Source: JAKZVK01 sp965248255 (GTDB lineage Bacteria; Acidobacteriota; Terriglobia; Bryobacterales; UBA6623). From it: a stretch of 64,000 nt of DNA. Positions within the stretch are counted from its first letter, which is position 1; each line of letters starts with the position of its first letter. Below are positions 1 to 8,566 of this stretch, one piece after another. A model generated the notes under the pieces. The model was not told where the DNA came from. It made no database searches and saw nothing but the letters and a program-made list of their open reading frames with translations. The position numbers and the translations under genes were made by a program. The stretch spans positions 372,001 through 436,000 of the forward strand of contig CBDFIW010000001.1 of NCBI GenBank assembly GCA_965248255.1, written 5' to 3'.

Positions 1-1854
1 CGCAACAACTACCTCCCCAATCCGCAGGGCTACATCCCAACCGGCTTTCTACGCATCGCCCCCTGGGACCGCTCGAATCTCGTCGCCGCTGACGTTCGCC
101 AAAACTATCTCAGCGAGGTTACGACCTCGACCGCCTCGATCTTCCTCGGCCTCACTGTCGGTTGCGCCCGCTGCCACGACCACAAATACGACCCCATTCC
201 GCAGCGGGACTTCTATCGTATGCAAGCGTTCTTCAACGCTATTCAAGTCGAGGACCGACAGGGCGCCGTCACGCGCCCCGAAGTCCCCTACAAGGACGAA
301 GCTTTCGCCGCCAAGGCCGAGGGAAAAATCAAGCAGTACGAAGAGCGCTTGCAAGACGGCCCTGAGAAGAAAGAACTCGATAAGCTCGAACAGCAACTTC
401 TCGTCAAGCTCAAAGCCGCCAAGGCCAACCAGGCAAAGGACGAGGAACTTACGAACAAAGACTTGCGCCTTGAAATCGGGCGCGAAGGCCAGGCCGTTTT
501 CACCAAGGCCGAGCAGAAAAGGCACGCCCAACTTCGCGAAGATGCCGACCGCACCCGCGACCCCGAAGAAAACGACGCACTAGAAGCCTACGAAGCTGAC
601 CTTCTCGCCAGGCTCAAGGATGCCTACGAAAACGGGCTGGCCAACCCCATGGAGCGTTTTGAAGCGCTCACGGTCGATTCGGTTCGCGCCGAAGTCCAAG
701 AGAAGTACTCAGCCGATGCCTTCTTCACCGAAGAAGAAAAAGACCGGCACACGAAACTCTCCGGCGCACTCGACGTCTATCGCCGCCGGCTCGACCGCTG
801 GCAGCCTGTGGTGCTCGGCGTCCGCAACGTTCCCGGCCCGCCCAGCGGACCGCCGCTCGCACCAACGCATGTCCTCATTCGCGGCGACTACCGCCAACCC
901 GGCGCAGCCGTCAAGCCCGGCTTCCCCAGTGCCATCACCGGCAACTCCGGACCCGCGGAGCTGATCACGGACCGCTACCGCCAGTTCCCCACGCGCGGCC
1001 TGCGCATGACTCTGGCCAGGTGGATCGCCAGCCCCGACAACCCGCTCACCGCCCGCGTCATCGTGAACCGCATCTGGCAGCACCATTTCGGCGAAGGCAT
1101 TGTCGGTACACCAAGCGACTTCGGCAAGAACGGCGACCGCCCCGCGCACCCCGAGCTTCTCGATTGGCTCGCGGTAACGTTCGTCGAGCAAGGCTGGAGC
1201 GTCAAGGCGATGCACCGGCTCATCCTGCTTTCCAACACCTACCGGCAGTCGGCCGAAAACCCGGCCCATCAGGCCACGGACGCCGACCCTGGCAACCGCT
1301 TGCTCTCCCGTTACAACCGGCGCCGTCTCGAGGCCGAGGCCATCCGCGACGGCATGCTCCACGCCAGCGGCCGCCTCAACCCCGAGATGTACGGCCCCAG
1401 CATCTTCCCGCCCCTGCCGGAGGACCTCGCCGACTTCGCCCGTTACGGCCGCACCGGCGGTCTCATGTGGGAGCCCAACGAACGAGAAGAAGACGCCCGA
1501 CGCCGTTCCATCTACATCTTCCAGCGCCGCTCCCTGCCATTACCCATGCTCGCGGGCTTCGACGCGCTGCCCTTCGCCGAGTCCTGTCCCCGCCGCAGCG
1601 CAACGACTACGCCGCTGCAGGCGCTTTCGATGATGAACGGCTACCTCGTTCACGAAGAGTCGGGGCAGCTGGCCGAGCGCATTCACCGGGAAGTCGGCCC
1701 TGACCGCAAAGACCAAATCGATCGTGCCTTCGCTATCGTCCTTAGCCGTCCGCCCACCCCGGAAGAGACCAAAAGATTCGCTGTGTTCGATGGCGGGTTG
1801 GCTTCGATTTGCCGCGTTCTTTTCAACTCAAACGAGTTTCTGTATGTAGAATAG
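1..1854 (+). CDS. DUF1549/DUF1553 (PSD1-type) protein, 5' partial
   Basis: The reading frame is open from base 1, so the N-terminus lies outside the window; 617 residues are visible. A CARCHDHK stretch (visible residues 55-62) carries a CxxCH c-type-heme-like motif that is typical of DUF1549 proteins. It is followed by a long charged helical insert (about residues 90-260). The C-terminal third (from about residue 335) matches the DUF1553 style, with NPLTARVIVNRIWQHHFG and a terminal LSRPPTPEE segment. Proteins of this kind are large, exported and common in Planctomycetes and Acidobacteria, and are usually paired with a DUF1501 protein, as here (12 bp downstream). The biochemical role is not known; a part in polysaccharide or organic-matter breakdown is inference from the family's company. 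Confidence 0.9.
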   Translation, partial: RNNYLPNPQGYIPTGFLRIAPWDRSNLVAADVRQNYLSEVTTSTASIFLGLTVGCARCHDHKYDPIPQRDFYRMQAFFNAIQVEDRQGAVTRPEVPYKDEAFAAKAEGKIKQYEERLQDGPEKKELDKLEQQLLVKLKAAKANQAKDEELTNKDLRLEIGREGQAVFTKAEQKRHAQLREDADRTRDPEENDALEAYEADLLARLKDAYENGLANPMERFEALTVDSVRAEVQEKYSADAFFTEEEKDRHTKLSGALDVYRRRLDRWQPVVLGVRNVPGPPSGPPLAPTHVLIRGDYRQPGAAVKPGFPSAITGNSGPAELITDRYRQFPTRGLRMTLARWIASPDNPLTARVIVNRIWQHHFGEGIVGTPSDFGKNGDRPAHPELLDWLAVTFVEQGWSVKAMHRLILLSNTYRQSAENPAHQATDADPGNRLLSRYNRRRLEAEAIRDGMLHASGRLNPEMYGPSIFPPLPEDLADFARYGRTGGLMWEPNEREEDARRRSIYIFQRRSLPLPMLAGFDALPFAESCPRRSATTTPLQALSMMNGYLVHEESGQLAERIHREVGPDRKDQIDRAFAIVLSRPPTPEETKRFAVFDGGLASICRVLFNSNEFLYVE

Positions 1855-1866
1855 TCAGGGGCACTC

Positions 1867-3312
1867 ATGCGCAACCAACAGAGACGGGCTTTGTCACGCC
1901 GGCGATTTCTTTCCGAGTCGTACCTCGGACTCGGCGGCCTCGCGCTGCTCGACATGTTGGTCGCTGATTCCGCGCCCGCCGCCCTCCGACTCGAACATCC
2001 ATTGGCGGTCAAACCGCAGCACCGTCCAGCCAAGGCGAAGAACTGCATCTTCCTCTTCATGGAAGGCGGCGTCAGCCAAATGGACACCTTCGAGTACAAG
2101 CCCGCGCTCGAAAAGCTTGCAGGCCGGCAGATGCCGCGCCAGCACCGCACGGTCGGCGAAATCAACACCTTCGCTGCCGCCCCTAATCGCATCATCCCGT
2201 CCTACTGGCCAATGCGGCAGCATGGCAAGTCGGGCCGCTGGGTCACCGACCTGCTCCCCGCTCTCGCAGAGCGCGTTGACGACTTGGCTTTTATCCACGG
2301 CATCAAGGTCGACAACAACAACCACGGCCCCGCCGTCTACCACACGCTCACCGGCAGCCAGTTTCCCGGTAGCGCGTCGATTGGCGCTTGGGTTACATAC
2401 GGCCTCGGCAGCGAAAACCAGGACCTGCCCGGCTTCATCGTCCTCGGCGATCGCCGTGGCGCGACCATCGGCGGCGCCGGTGTCTGGGGTAACGGATTCC
2501 TGCCCGCCGCCTACCAGGGCACGCTTTTCCGCAACGGCGATACGCCCATCGTCGACCTGAACCGCCGCCAGGGGATCACGCAGACTGAACAGCGTTCCGA
2601 ACTGGACCTGTTGCGCTGGTTCAACGAAAAGCACGCCGCTGAGCGTTCCGACACCAGCGAACTCGAAGCTCGCATCGCCTCTTACGAACTGGCGTTTCGC
2701 ATGCAGGTCGAAGCGCCCGAACTCGTGGATCTATCCGGCGAGACGGAAGCGACCCGTGAGATCTACGGCCTCGACGACGCCGTCTCCGAGCCCTTCGGAC
2801 GGGAGTGTCTACTGGCCCGCCGCATGGTCGAGCGCGGCGTCCGGTTCGTCAAAGTGCTACATGGAGCCGGCGGCGACCGCTGGGACGATCACGGCAACAT
2901 CGAAGGGCGTCTCCCGAAACACTGCAGGGAAGTCGACAAGCCCGTCGCCGGCCTATTGAAGGACCTCAAAGCCCGCGGCCTGCTAGATGAAACCCTGGTC
3001 GTCTGGGCGTCCGAGATGGGCCGCACCCCTTTCGACAACAATCTCGTCACTCCCACCCCCGGGCGCGACCACAATCAATACGGGCTCGTCGTGTGGATGG
3101 CGGGCGGCGACGTCAAGCCTGGCTCAACCTTCGGCGAAACCGACGATCTTTCCGTCCGAGCCGCCAACGAAGAAATCCCTCTCCGCGACATCCACGCCAC
3201 GATCCTCCACCTTCTCGGCCTCGACCAAAACCGCCTCAACTACCTCCACGCCGGCCGCTTCAAAAAGCTAACCGACACCGGGGGACGCGTCATCAAAGAA
3301 ATCGTAGTCTGA
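1867..3312 (+). CDS. DUF1501 family Tat-exported protein
   Basis: This 481-residue protein has a twin-arginine leader (SRRRFLSES at residues 10-18, then a hydrophobic GLGGLALLDML stretch). The body has DUF1501 hallmarks: a FMEGGVSQMDTFEYK segment after the leader, HGAGGDRWDDHGN in the middle, and WASEMGRTPFDNN followed by GRDHNQYGLVVWMAGG near the C-terminus. The family is related to alkaline-phosphatase/sulfatase-fold enzymes, but no activity is proven for it. It starts 12 bp after the DUF1549/1553 gene, which makes an operon and a joint role outside the cytoplasm likely. Confidence 0.92.
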   Translation: MRNQQRRALSRRRFLSESYLGLGGLALLDMLVADSAPAALRLEHPLAVKPQHRPAKAKNCIFLFMEGGVSQMDTFEYKPALEKLAGRQMPRQHRTVGEINTFAAAPNRIIPSYWPMRQHGKSGRWVTDLLPALAERVDDLAFIHGIKVDNNNHGPAVYHTLTGSQFPGSASIGAWVTYGLGSENQDLPGFIVLGDRRGATIGGAGVWGNGFLPAAYQGTLFRNGDTPIVDLNRRQGITQTEQRSELDLLRWFNEKHAAERSDTSELEARIASYELAFRMQVEAPELVDLSGETEATREIYGLDDAVSEPFGRECLLARRMVERGVRFVKVLHGAGGDRWDDHGNIEGRLPKHCREVDKPVAGLLKDLKARGLLDETLVVWASEMGRTPFDNNLVTPTPGRDHNQYGLVVWMAGGDVKPGSTFGETDDLSVRAANEEIPLRDIHATILHLLGLDQNRLNYLHAGRFKKLTDTGGRVIKEIVV

Positions 3313-3471
3313 GCCGACCTCACGGGCCGCTCGTGGAGCACGGGTTCGAGGGCTCACCTGAGTGGGTCCGGTCTCCGTTGATCGGAGTCGCAGGGTTTCG
3401 AACACGACAGCGAAGACTTGTGCAACGGGGCTAAACTTTACTTCGATGCGCCGCGTTGCTGGAGGACAACT

Positions 3472-5073
3472 ATGAGCCACGACAAAAACGCCCACTACCT
3501 GAGATCGACACGCCGTGACTGGTTTCGGATCACTTCAACGGCCGTGACGGCAGGTCTTGCGGCGGGGTTACCTGGGCGCGCTGCTGCCACGTTGCCGGTT
3601 CGGGGCGGCGGCCCAGATGTCTACACTCGCCTCGGTGTTCGGCCGTTCATCAATTGCACCTCCACCCTCACGCTCAACGGCGGAACCGCGCCGCTGCCAG
3701 AGGTCACTGAGAACATTCGCGAGGCCTCGTACTACCACGTCAACTTGGACGAATTGATGGCCAAAGTTGGCCCACGGATTGCCGAGTCACTGGGCTCCGA
3801 GGCCGCGATGGTCAGTTCGGGTGCTGCGGCGGCGAACACCTGTGCCACGCTGGCGTGTGTCGCCGGCGGGGACCCGGAAAAGATACAGCAGCTGCCCGAC
3901 ACCACCGGCCTCAAAAACGAGGTGATCGTTCCCAAGTGGGCGAGAACGATCTACGACCAGGCCATTCGCGCGGTGGGCGTCAAGATGATAGGGGTTGATA
4001 CGCTGGACGACCTTGAGCGTGCCTTCGGGCCCAGAACTGCCATGGTCACTTCGACCACGCGAATACTCAACGGCAAGTTCTCCGTCAAGCAGTGTGTGGC
4101 CGCTGCTCACAGAAGGAATGTTCCGGTCTTGATCGACGCTGCAGCCGAACTGCCGCTCGTACCCAACCCGTTTCTCTCCGAAGGTGTCGATCTGGTTTCC
4201 TACAGCGGAGGAAAGATCCTTCGGGGACCGCAGTCGGCGGGCCTGCTTCTGGGTCGTAAAGACCTGATCGCGGCCGCCTGGAGCAACAGTGCTCCCCACC
4301 ACGCCTTCGCTCGGGCGATGAAGGTCAGCAAGGAAGAGGTGGTTGGGATCCTAGCGGCTGTGGAGGCCCTGCGTGGAAGCCGCGATCGCCAGGCGGAGGA
4401 CGCCGAGTGGAAGTCCTGGTACCGCCATATCATCAAGCGAATTTCCACAGTGCCGGGCGTGTCCGGTAGGATCATCGAGTCGCCTCGCCCCAGCTACTAC
4501 CCGACGATGGAAGTTACTTGGGACCCTGGTCGCATCGGGCTGATCGCGCCCGATGTGGGCCGGATTCTACTGGAAGGCGAACCGCCCATCATGACGCACG
4601 CTGTACGGCGCACGTTCACGCCGGAAGAAGAGGGCCACTCTTTCGTGGTTCGCCCCGCCGCCATGTATCCCGGCGAGCACAAGATTGTGGCTGAGCGCCT
4701 CCTCGAGGTTTTCCGAGGTGCACCCGGCCCGAAACCGACATCCGAGCCCCCTCCACCGACGGTGGAAGTAGATGGCCTGTGGTTGCTGGAGATCCGTTTT
4801 GTAGTAGGCTCCACCAAACACAAGCTTTACCTACAGTCCAAAGGCAGTGACCTGTCCGGAGTCCACATCCGCAGGATCGCGTCTGGTCCGCTGAGCGGTA
4901 CCTTGAGTGGCGACACGATCCGCTTTCGCAGCGAAGGACGCTACGAGGCTGCGACACTCGGATACTCGTTCTCCGGACGAGTTCATGAGAACGAAATGTA
5001 CGGAGAGGTGCACCTCGGGGAATACGGTACAGCAAAGTGGCGCGCATACAGAAAAGCGACCGGCACAGTGTGA
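3472..5073 (+). CDS. SelA-like PLP-dependent enzyme with Tat leader and extra C-terminal domain
   Basis: The start at 3472 is chosen because GGAGG lies 6 bp upstream and the protein then opens with a Tat leader (STRRDWFRI, then a hydrophobic stretch ending GRAAA). Residues about 45-400 resemble the SelA / D-glucosaminate-6-phosphate ammonia-lyase group of fold-type I PLP enzymes: LGVRPFINCTSTLTLNGG at the start, and YSGGKILRGPQSAG with the likely Schiff-base lysine. After a Pro-rich linker (KPTSEPPPPT) a domain of about 90 residues rich in beta-strand-like sequence follows; I do not recognise it. An exported PLP enzyme is unusual, since PLP is normally loaded in the cytoplasm, but Tat can carry folded holoenzymes. 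The substrate is unknown. Confidence 0.8.
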   Translation: MSHDKNAHYLRSTRRDWFRITSTAVTAGLAAGLPGRAAATLPVRGGGPDVYTRLGVRPFINCTSTLTLNGGTAPLPEVTENIREASYYHVNLDELMAKVGPRIAESLGSEAAMVSSGAAAANTCATLACVAGGDPEKIQQLPDTTGLKNEVIVPKWARTIYDQAIRAVGVKMIGVDTLDDLERAFGPRTAMVTSTTRILNGKFSVKQCVAAAHRRNVPVLIDAAAELPLVPNPFLSEGVDLVSYSGGKILRGPQSAGLLLGRKDLIAAAWSNSAPHHAFARAMKVSKEEVVGILAAVEALRGSRDRQAEDAEWKSWYRHIIKRISTVPGVSGRIIESPRPSYYPTMEVTWDPGRIGLIAPDVGRILLEGEPPIMTHAVRRTFTPEEEGHSFVVRPAAMYPGEHKIVAERLLEVFRGAPGPKPTSEPPPPTVEVDGLWLLEIRFVVGSTKHKLYLQSKGSDLSGVHIRRIASGPLSGTLSGDTIRFRSEGRYEAATLGYSFSGRVHENEMYGEVHLGEYGTAKWRAYRKATGTV

Positions 5074-5200
5074 AAGAGTCGGCGAAGTCCGTGCCGGGCT
5101 AGGCAAAACGGAAACCCTAGCTGAGGCCAGGGCTAACGAGGTTTCGAACGAGAAAGGTTCAATACCTGGTCGTTACCAGAGCGTGCCCTTTTGGCGGGTG

Positions 5201-6604
5201 CTATTCTCCTCTTCTAAGGAGCTCGTCTAGCGAAAGCTTCTCGAAGACGAGGTGGGCCTGGCTACCTTCATAGACGATGCCGACGTGGCGATCGTCGATG
5301 CGGGTGAGGCTCGGGTAACCGTTGCCTTGCCCCTCGTCCAGCAGCAGTCTATACTCCTCCGGCCACGTTCGGCCATCGTCGAAACTGATTTGGATGGAGT
5401 GGTGATCGCGGCCCGTTTGCGAATGCGGGTTGGTGAACAACAGAACGTGCTTCGATTGCCCTTCCTCTCGATAGTCGAATCGCAACAGACTGCCGTTGCA
5501 ATTGGGTTCGATGAGCGTCTTGCGATGGGTTTCGTGCGGCCGCCAAGTCCGACCGACGTCGTCGGTCACGTACACTGAGCGCAGCCCGGTCGGCTTCTCT
5601 GTACGAGCGTTGAGCATGATCGAGCCGTCGTCCAATTGAACTGCTTGACATTCTGTGTTGCCGATCGCAGAGGGGGACCCGACGGTCCAGGTGGCTCCAT
5701 GATCACGGCTGACGATGAGAGTCGAGAACCGGCGGTCCTTTTCGTCGCGTCCTTGGCCGGGCAGGACCAGGGTGCCGTCGCGCAAAGTGATTCCCTGTTG
5801 AGGGGACGGGGCGAGAAGAATCCACTCGGCCTTCTTTAGCTTGCGAGTCATGTTTTCCGGTTTGGTCCAGGTGCGGCCGTCGTCCTTGGAGCGCACCATG
5901 AGGAATTGGGCGGCCTTGCCGATTTCGTAGCCGGGTTCGGAGCCGTCATCGTTCCATTGATGCTTGCCGGGCTTGCCCCACATCCAGACGGCTGCGCAAA
6001 AGATATCCCCTGTTTCCTGATCCACGACGATACCCGGGTCGCTACAGCCGTTTTCCTCCTGAGGCAGCCCGCCGTATTCACCCATGTCCATGATCACCCG
6101 CGGCGGTTCCCAGGTGCGCCCGCCGTCGGTGCTACGGCTGAGGCCGATATCAATGTGCTCCTGCAGATCCCGGCGCTTCCGACGGCGCATGTCGTAGACA
6201 CACAACAGCGTCCCTTTCGGCGTCGTGGCCAGCGCCGGGATGCGATAGGTGTGCACGCCGTCGTCGTAGTGGCGGCGCAGCGCTACGCCGATACGCTTGC
6301 GGACTCCGGGTGTCGCGTCGCTTGGTGTGACCGTACCCTGCGATGTTTCCATCGCCTTACACTGGGCGGCCACTTTGTGCGACAGGTCCGCGGTGGACCG
6401 CAGCTTGCAGGCCAGCCAAAAGACGTTGGTTCCCGGCCCTAATACCTGATCGCCGCGAAACGTCAGCTCGGCGGCCGGCTTTGATGGCCCCCCGAAAGAC
6501 GTTACCGTGAGCTCGGCGAGCAAATCCCGTTTATCGTCGGAAGAGGCAGTGCCACTGTGAACCCTGTCTAGCTCTTGCGGCCCCTTGTCGCCGGTGTAGA
6601 ACAA
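5201..6604 (-). CDS. Sialidase-family (BNR/Asp-box) protein, main body after frameshift
   Basis: This frame encodes a six-bladed-propeller sialidase body. A YRIPALATTPKGTLL segment carries the RIP motif that supplies an active-site arginine in exo-sialidases, and several Asp-boxes follow (STDGGRTW, SKDDGRTW, SRDHGATW, SFDDGRTW). The opening TTG at 6604 is not a believable start. The residues here (LFYTGDKG) continue the sialidase N-terminal domain encoded in another frame just upstream (6568-6876). One missing base near 6611 explains the break, giving one gene of about 558 codons. Either the gene is inactivated or the base was lost in sequencing. The substrate may be a sialoside or another glycan, since this family is broad. 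Confidence 0.85.
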   Translation of the reverse strand: MFYTGDKGPQELDRVHSGTASSDDKRDLLAELTVTSFGGPSKPAAELTFRGDQVLGPGTNVFWLACKLRSTADLSHKVAAQCKAMETSQGTVTPSDATPGVRKRIGVALRRHYDDGVHTYRIPALATTPKGTLLCVYDMRRRKRRDLQEHIDIGLSRSTDGGRTWEPPRVIMDMGEYGGLPQEENGCSDPGIVVDQETGDIFCAAVWMWGKPGKHQWNDDGSEPGYEIGKAAQFLMVRSKDDGRTWTKPENMTRKLKKAEWILLAPSPQQGITLRDGTLVLPGQGRDEKDRRFSTLIVSRDHGATWTVGSPSAIGNTECQAVQLDDGSIMLNARTEKPTGLRSVYVTDDVGRTWRPHETHRKTLIEPNCNGSLLRFDYREEGQSKHVLLFTNPHSQTGRDHHSIQISFDDGRTWPEEYRLLLDEGQGNGYPSLTRIDDRHVGIVYEGSQAHLVFEKLSLDELLRRGE

Positions 6605-6876
6605 CCGGAGGTCTCGATGTTCTCCAGCTCGTCGGTACCTGACAGTGAAAACGTAAACGAGGTCGCATGAACGTCCGGTTGCCCGACCTCAACGATGACA
6701 CGTATCAATTCATTGTGCTCGTTGCGAATCAGTACCGGATGAACGCGCTGACTGGCGATTACTTCCACATTCGTGGCTGCCCGAGTGCAAGAGGTGAACA
6801 ACGAACCCGAAACGCTTGCTCCGGCTGCCGCAGTCATAAGAAAATGTCGCCGGTCCAAAACTCGCTTTTCAGGCAA
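6568..6876 (-). pseudogene. N-terminal part of the sialidase-family gene (Tat leader), frameshifted
   Basis: This ORF starts with a Tat leader (DRRHFLMTAAAGASVSGSL) followed by a lipobox-like FTSCT, then a beta-rich stretch like the N-terminal domain of bacterial sialidases (PVLIRNEHNELIRVIVEV). After ELENIET it runs into unrelated residues and stops. The next frame at the same point gives LRLFYTGDKGPQELD, which completes the domain. The sequence reads GAGACCTCCGG where GAGACNCTCCGG would keep frame, so one base is missing at about 6610-6614. It belongs with the body at 5201-6604. Confidence 0.75.
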
Positions 6877-6961
6877 TGTTGTCCTCCTTGGCTTCTTGGA
6901 ACATTGATTTGGCCGAAATTTCCGAATTGGACGCGAAGACAGATGCGGGCCTGCCGGCTCA

Positions 6962-8188
6962 CTATTCGGGCCAGCGCCACCGGACGACCTCTGTCACATA
7001 CAAGTCGGGCGGCTGGTTCAGATAGGCGGTCAGCGCATAAGCCGTTAGCAAGCTCCCGTCGTTGAGCTGAAGAGTGACGCGCCAGCCCACGTTGTTCTTT
7101 GCCGACAAGGCGAGTTGCACGGGTTGGCTGCGGTCCCACGTCTTGCCCCCGTCCGCACTCGCGATGGCGAATACGCCGAACGGCAAATGGTACGAGGAGT
7201 AACTGACCATTAGCCGCCCATCGTCGAGTTCGGTCAGATAAGCGTGCACTTCGGCGGTGGACGTGATCGGCCAGGGCTTCGACCAGTGCTTCCCACCGTC
7301 GGTCGACTCGCTGAGAACCGTGACTCCGAACCCGTGCCCATCGCGGGCCGGGGCATCGGGGACGATCGTTCGCAACGCGGCCAAGTATCTACCGTTTTTT
7401 AGGCGAATCACCGCGACCTCGCCGAAGGCGGCGACATCCCAGTCGACCTGATCCTCCGAGCAGGTCCAGGTTTCGCCGCCGTCATTGGAGCAGCACAGCT
7501 CCAGATTGGGGCTGCCGTTGTTTCCCTTCCAGTCCCACTCGAGCGCACGAACGAACAACAGCGATCCGTCCGGTTCGACGATCATGTTGCGGGGATAGTC
7601 CGGTCCCATCAGTTCGATCGTTTGCCAAGTCCGGCCGCCGTCGGAGGAGCGAGATATGGGGATCCTGTCTTGCGTTGCGCCAGGCCCATAGTTCTGGGCC
7701 GTGAGTACAAGAGAGCCGTCGGACAGGGCGGTCAGGCTGGGCTCCTTCGCGAACAGGGGAGATTCGCCGATTTCTGTCCACGTGAGTCCTTCGTCCGAGG
7801 ACTCATAAACCTCGATAGAAAACCCTCGTTTGGCTTGGCCTTTCTTGTAATTGTCGCGGCAGGCGGCCAGGACAAGCGTCCCGTTAGGCAGCTGGGCCAT
7901 GCCGGCCTTATGGGTGCCCCGGGCTGTGACGCGCGTACGGACCTCGTGTTGCCAGTGTAGAAAGCCAACTCTTTGAAGGTCTTGCCCGTTATATCCCGTG
8001 ATTGCAACCGGGTACTTAGTGTAGTCGTACCCGCTCAAGAGCCGGGCGTCGCGTTCTCGGTCGACGGGGCTTGCTCCGATAGGCGGCTCTTGGCCAGGTG
8101 CCATCGAAACGACCATCAGGCACAATGCTGTGCGCGAAAGCGGGCCAGTAATCTTTGCGCACGGAAGCTTTGCGATCGACAGCATCAT
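6962..8188 (-). CDS. Secreted sialidase-family (BNR repeat) protein
   Basis: The start at 8188 is chosen over the longer frame (8320) because GAAGG lies about 8 bp upstream and the product then begins with a signal peptide (hydrophobic TALCLMVVSMAPG after a short basic region). The 408-residue protein carries five Asp-boxes (SSDEGLTW, SSDGGRTW, SNDGGETW, STDGGKHW, SADGGKTW) in regular spacing, as in a sialidase-like propeller. It is not a close copy of the neighbouring propeller at 5201-6876. It lies in the same direction, so both may act on the same extracellular glycan. The exact substrate cannot be read from the sequence. Confidence 0.85.
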   Translation of the reverse strand: MMLSIAKLPCAKITGPLSRTALCLMVVSMAPGQEPPIGASPVDRERDARLLSGYDYTKYPVAITGYNGQDLQRVGFLHWQHEVRTRVTARGTHKAGMAQLPNGTLVLAACRDNYKKGQAKRGFSIEVYESSDEGLTWTEIGESPLFAKEPSLTALSDGSLVLTAQNYGPGATQDRIPISRSSDGGRTWQTIELMGPDYPRNMIVEPDGSLLFVRALEWDWKGNNGSPNLELCCSNDGGETWTCSEDQVDWDVAAFGEVAVIRLKNGRYLAALRTIVPDAPARDGHGFGVTVLSESTDGGKHWSKPWPITSTAEVHAYLTELDDGRLMVSYSSYHLPFGVFAIASADGGKTWDRSQPVQLALSAKNNVGWRVTLQLNDGSLLTAYALTAYLNQPPDLYVTEVVRWRWPE

Positions 8189-8566
8189 GGCGGGGCCTTC
8201 TATTATGCCAGGACGCGACTTCAAGGCTGTTCGCAAAACGGTCCGAACCAGGTCGGTGTAGGAGAGCGGCCCACTCTGGCGATACCATCCAGCGCCCAGC
8301 AGCGGGCGTGTTTTGCCCATTCGCTGTCGTCCCCTGAAAACATGTGTCCTTTGCCCACCCCCTCACCAACGTTTCGATGTACGGGTCGACATTGCTCACG
8401 AAGGCCACAGATTGGCCCTCGACTCCGAGGATCGGAAACCATAGAAACATAGTACGTGCCTACGACTGTGGCCTTGGGTCTGTAGATTGAGGGGCCATTT
8501 GTGTCGTGGCACTCGAACTGGTAACCTTCGCTTCCTTAACTCGAACTCGGGAAAGAAGCGACCGGC
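8189..8566. other. Intergenic stretch between GMC oxidoreductase 3' end and sialidase-like gene
   Basis: I see no supported gene here. It must contain the promoter of the minus-strand sialidase-like gene that starts at 8188. No clear terminator hairpin after the GMC gene was found by eye. Confidence 0.4.

Noticed and set aside
3313..3471. A possible tRNA in the gap after the DUF1501 gene
   Set aside because: A T-loop-like GGTTTCGAACAC occurs, but no acceptor, D or anticodon arm pairs around it.
8460..8566. A possible tRNA-like segment (CGAACTGGTAACC)
   Set aside because: No cloverleaf can be drawn on either strand.
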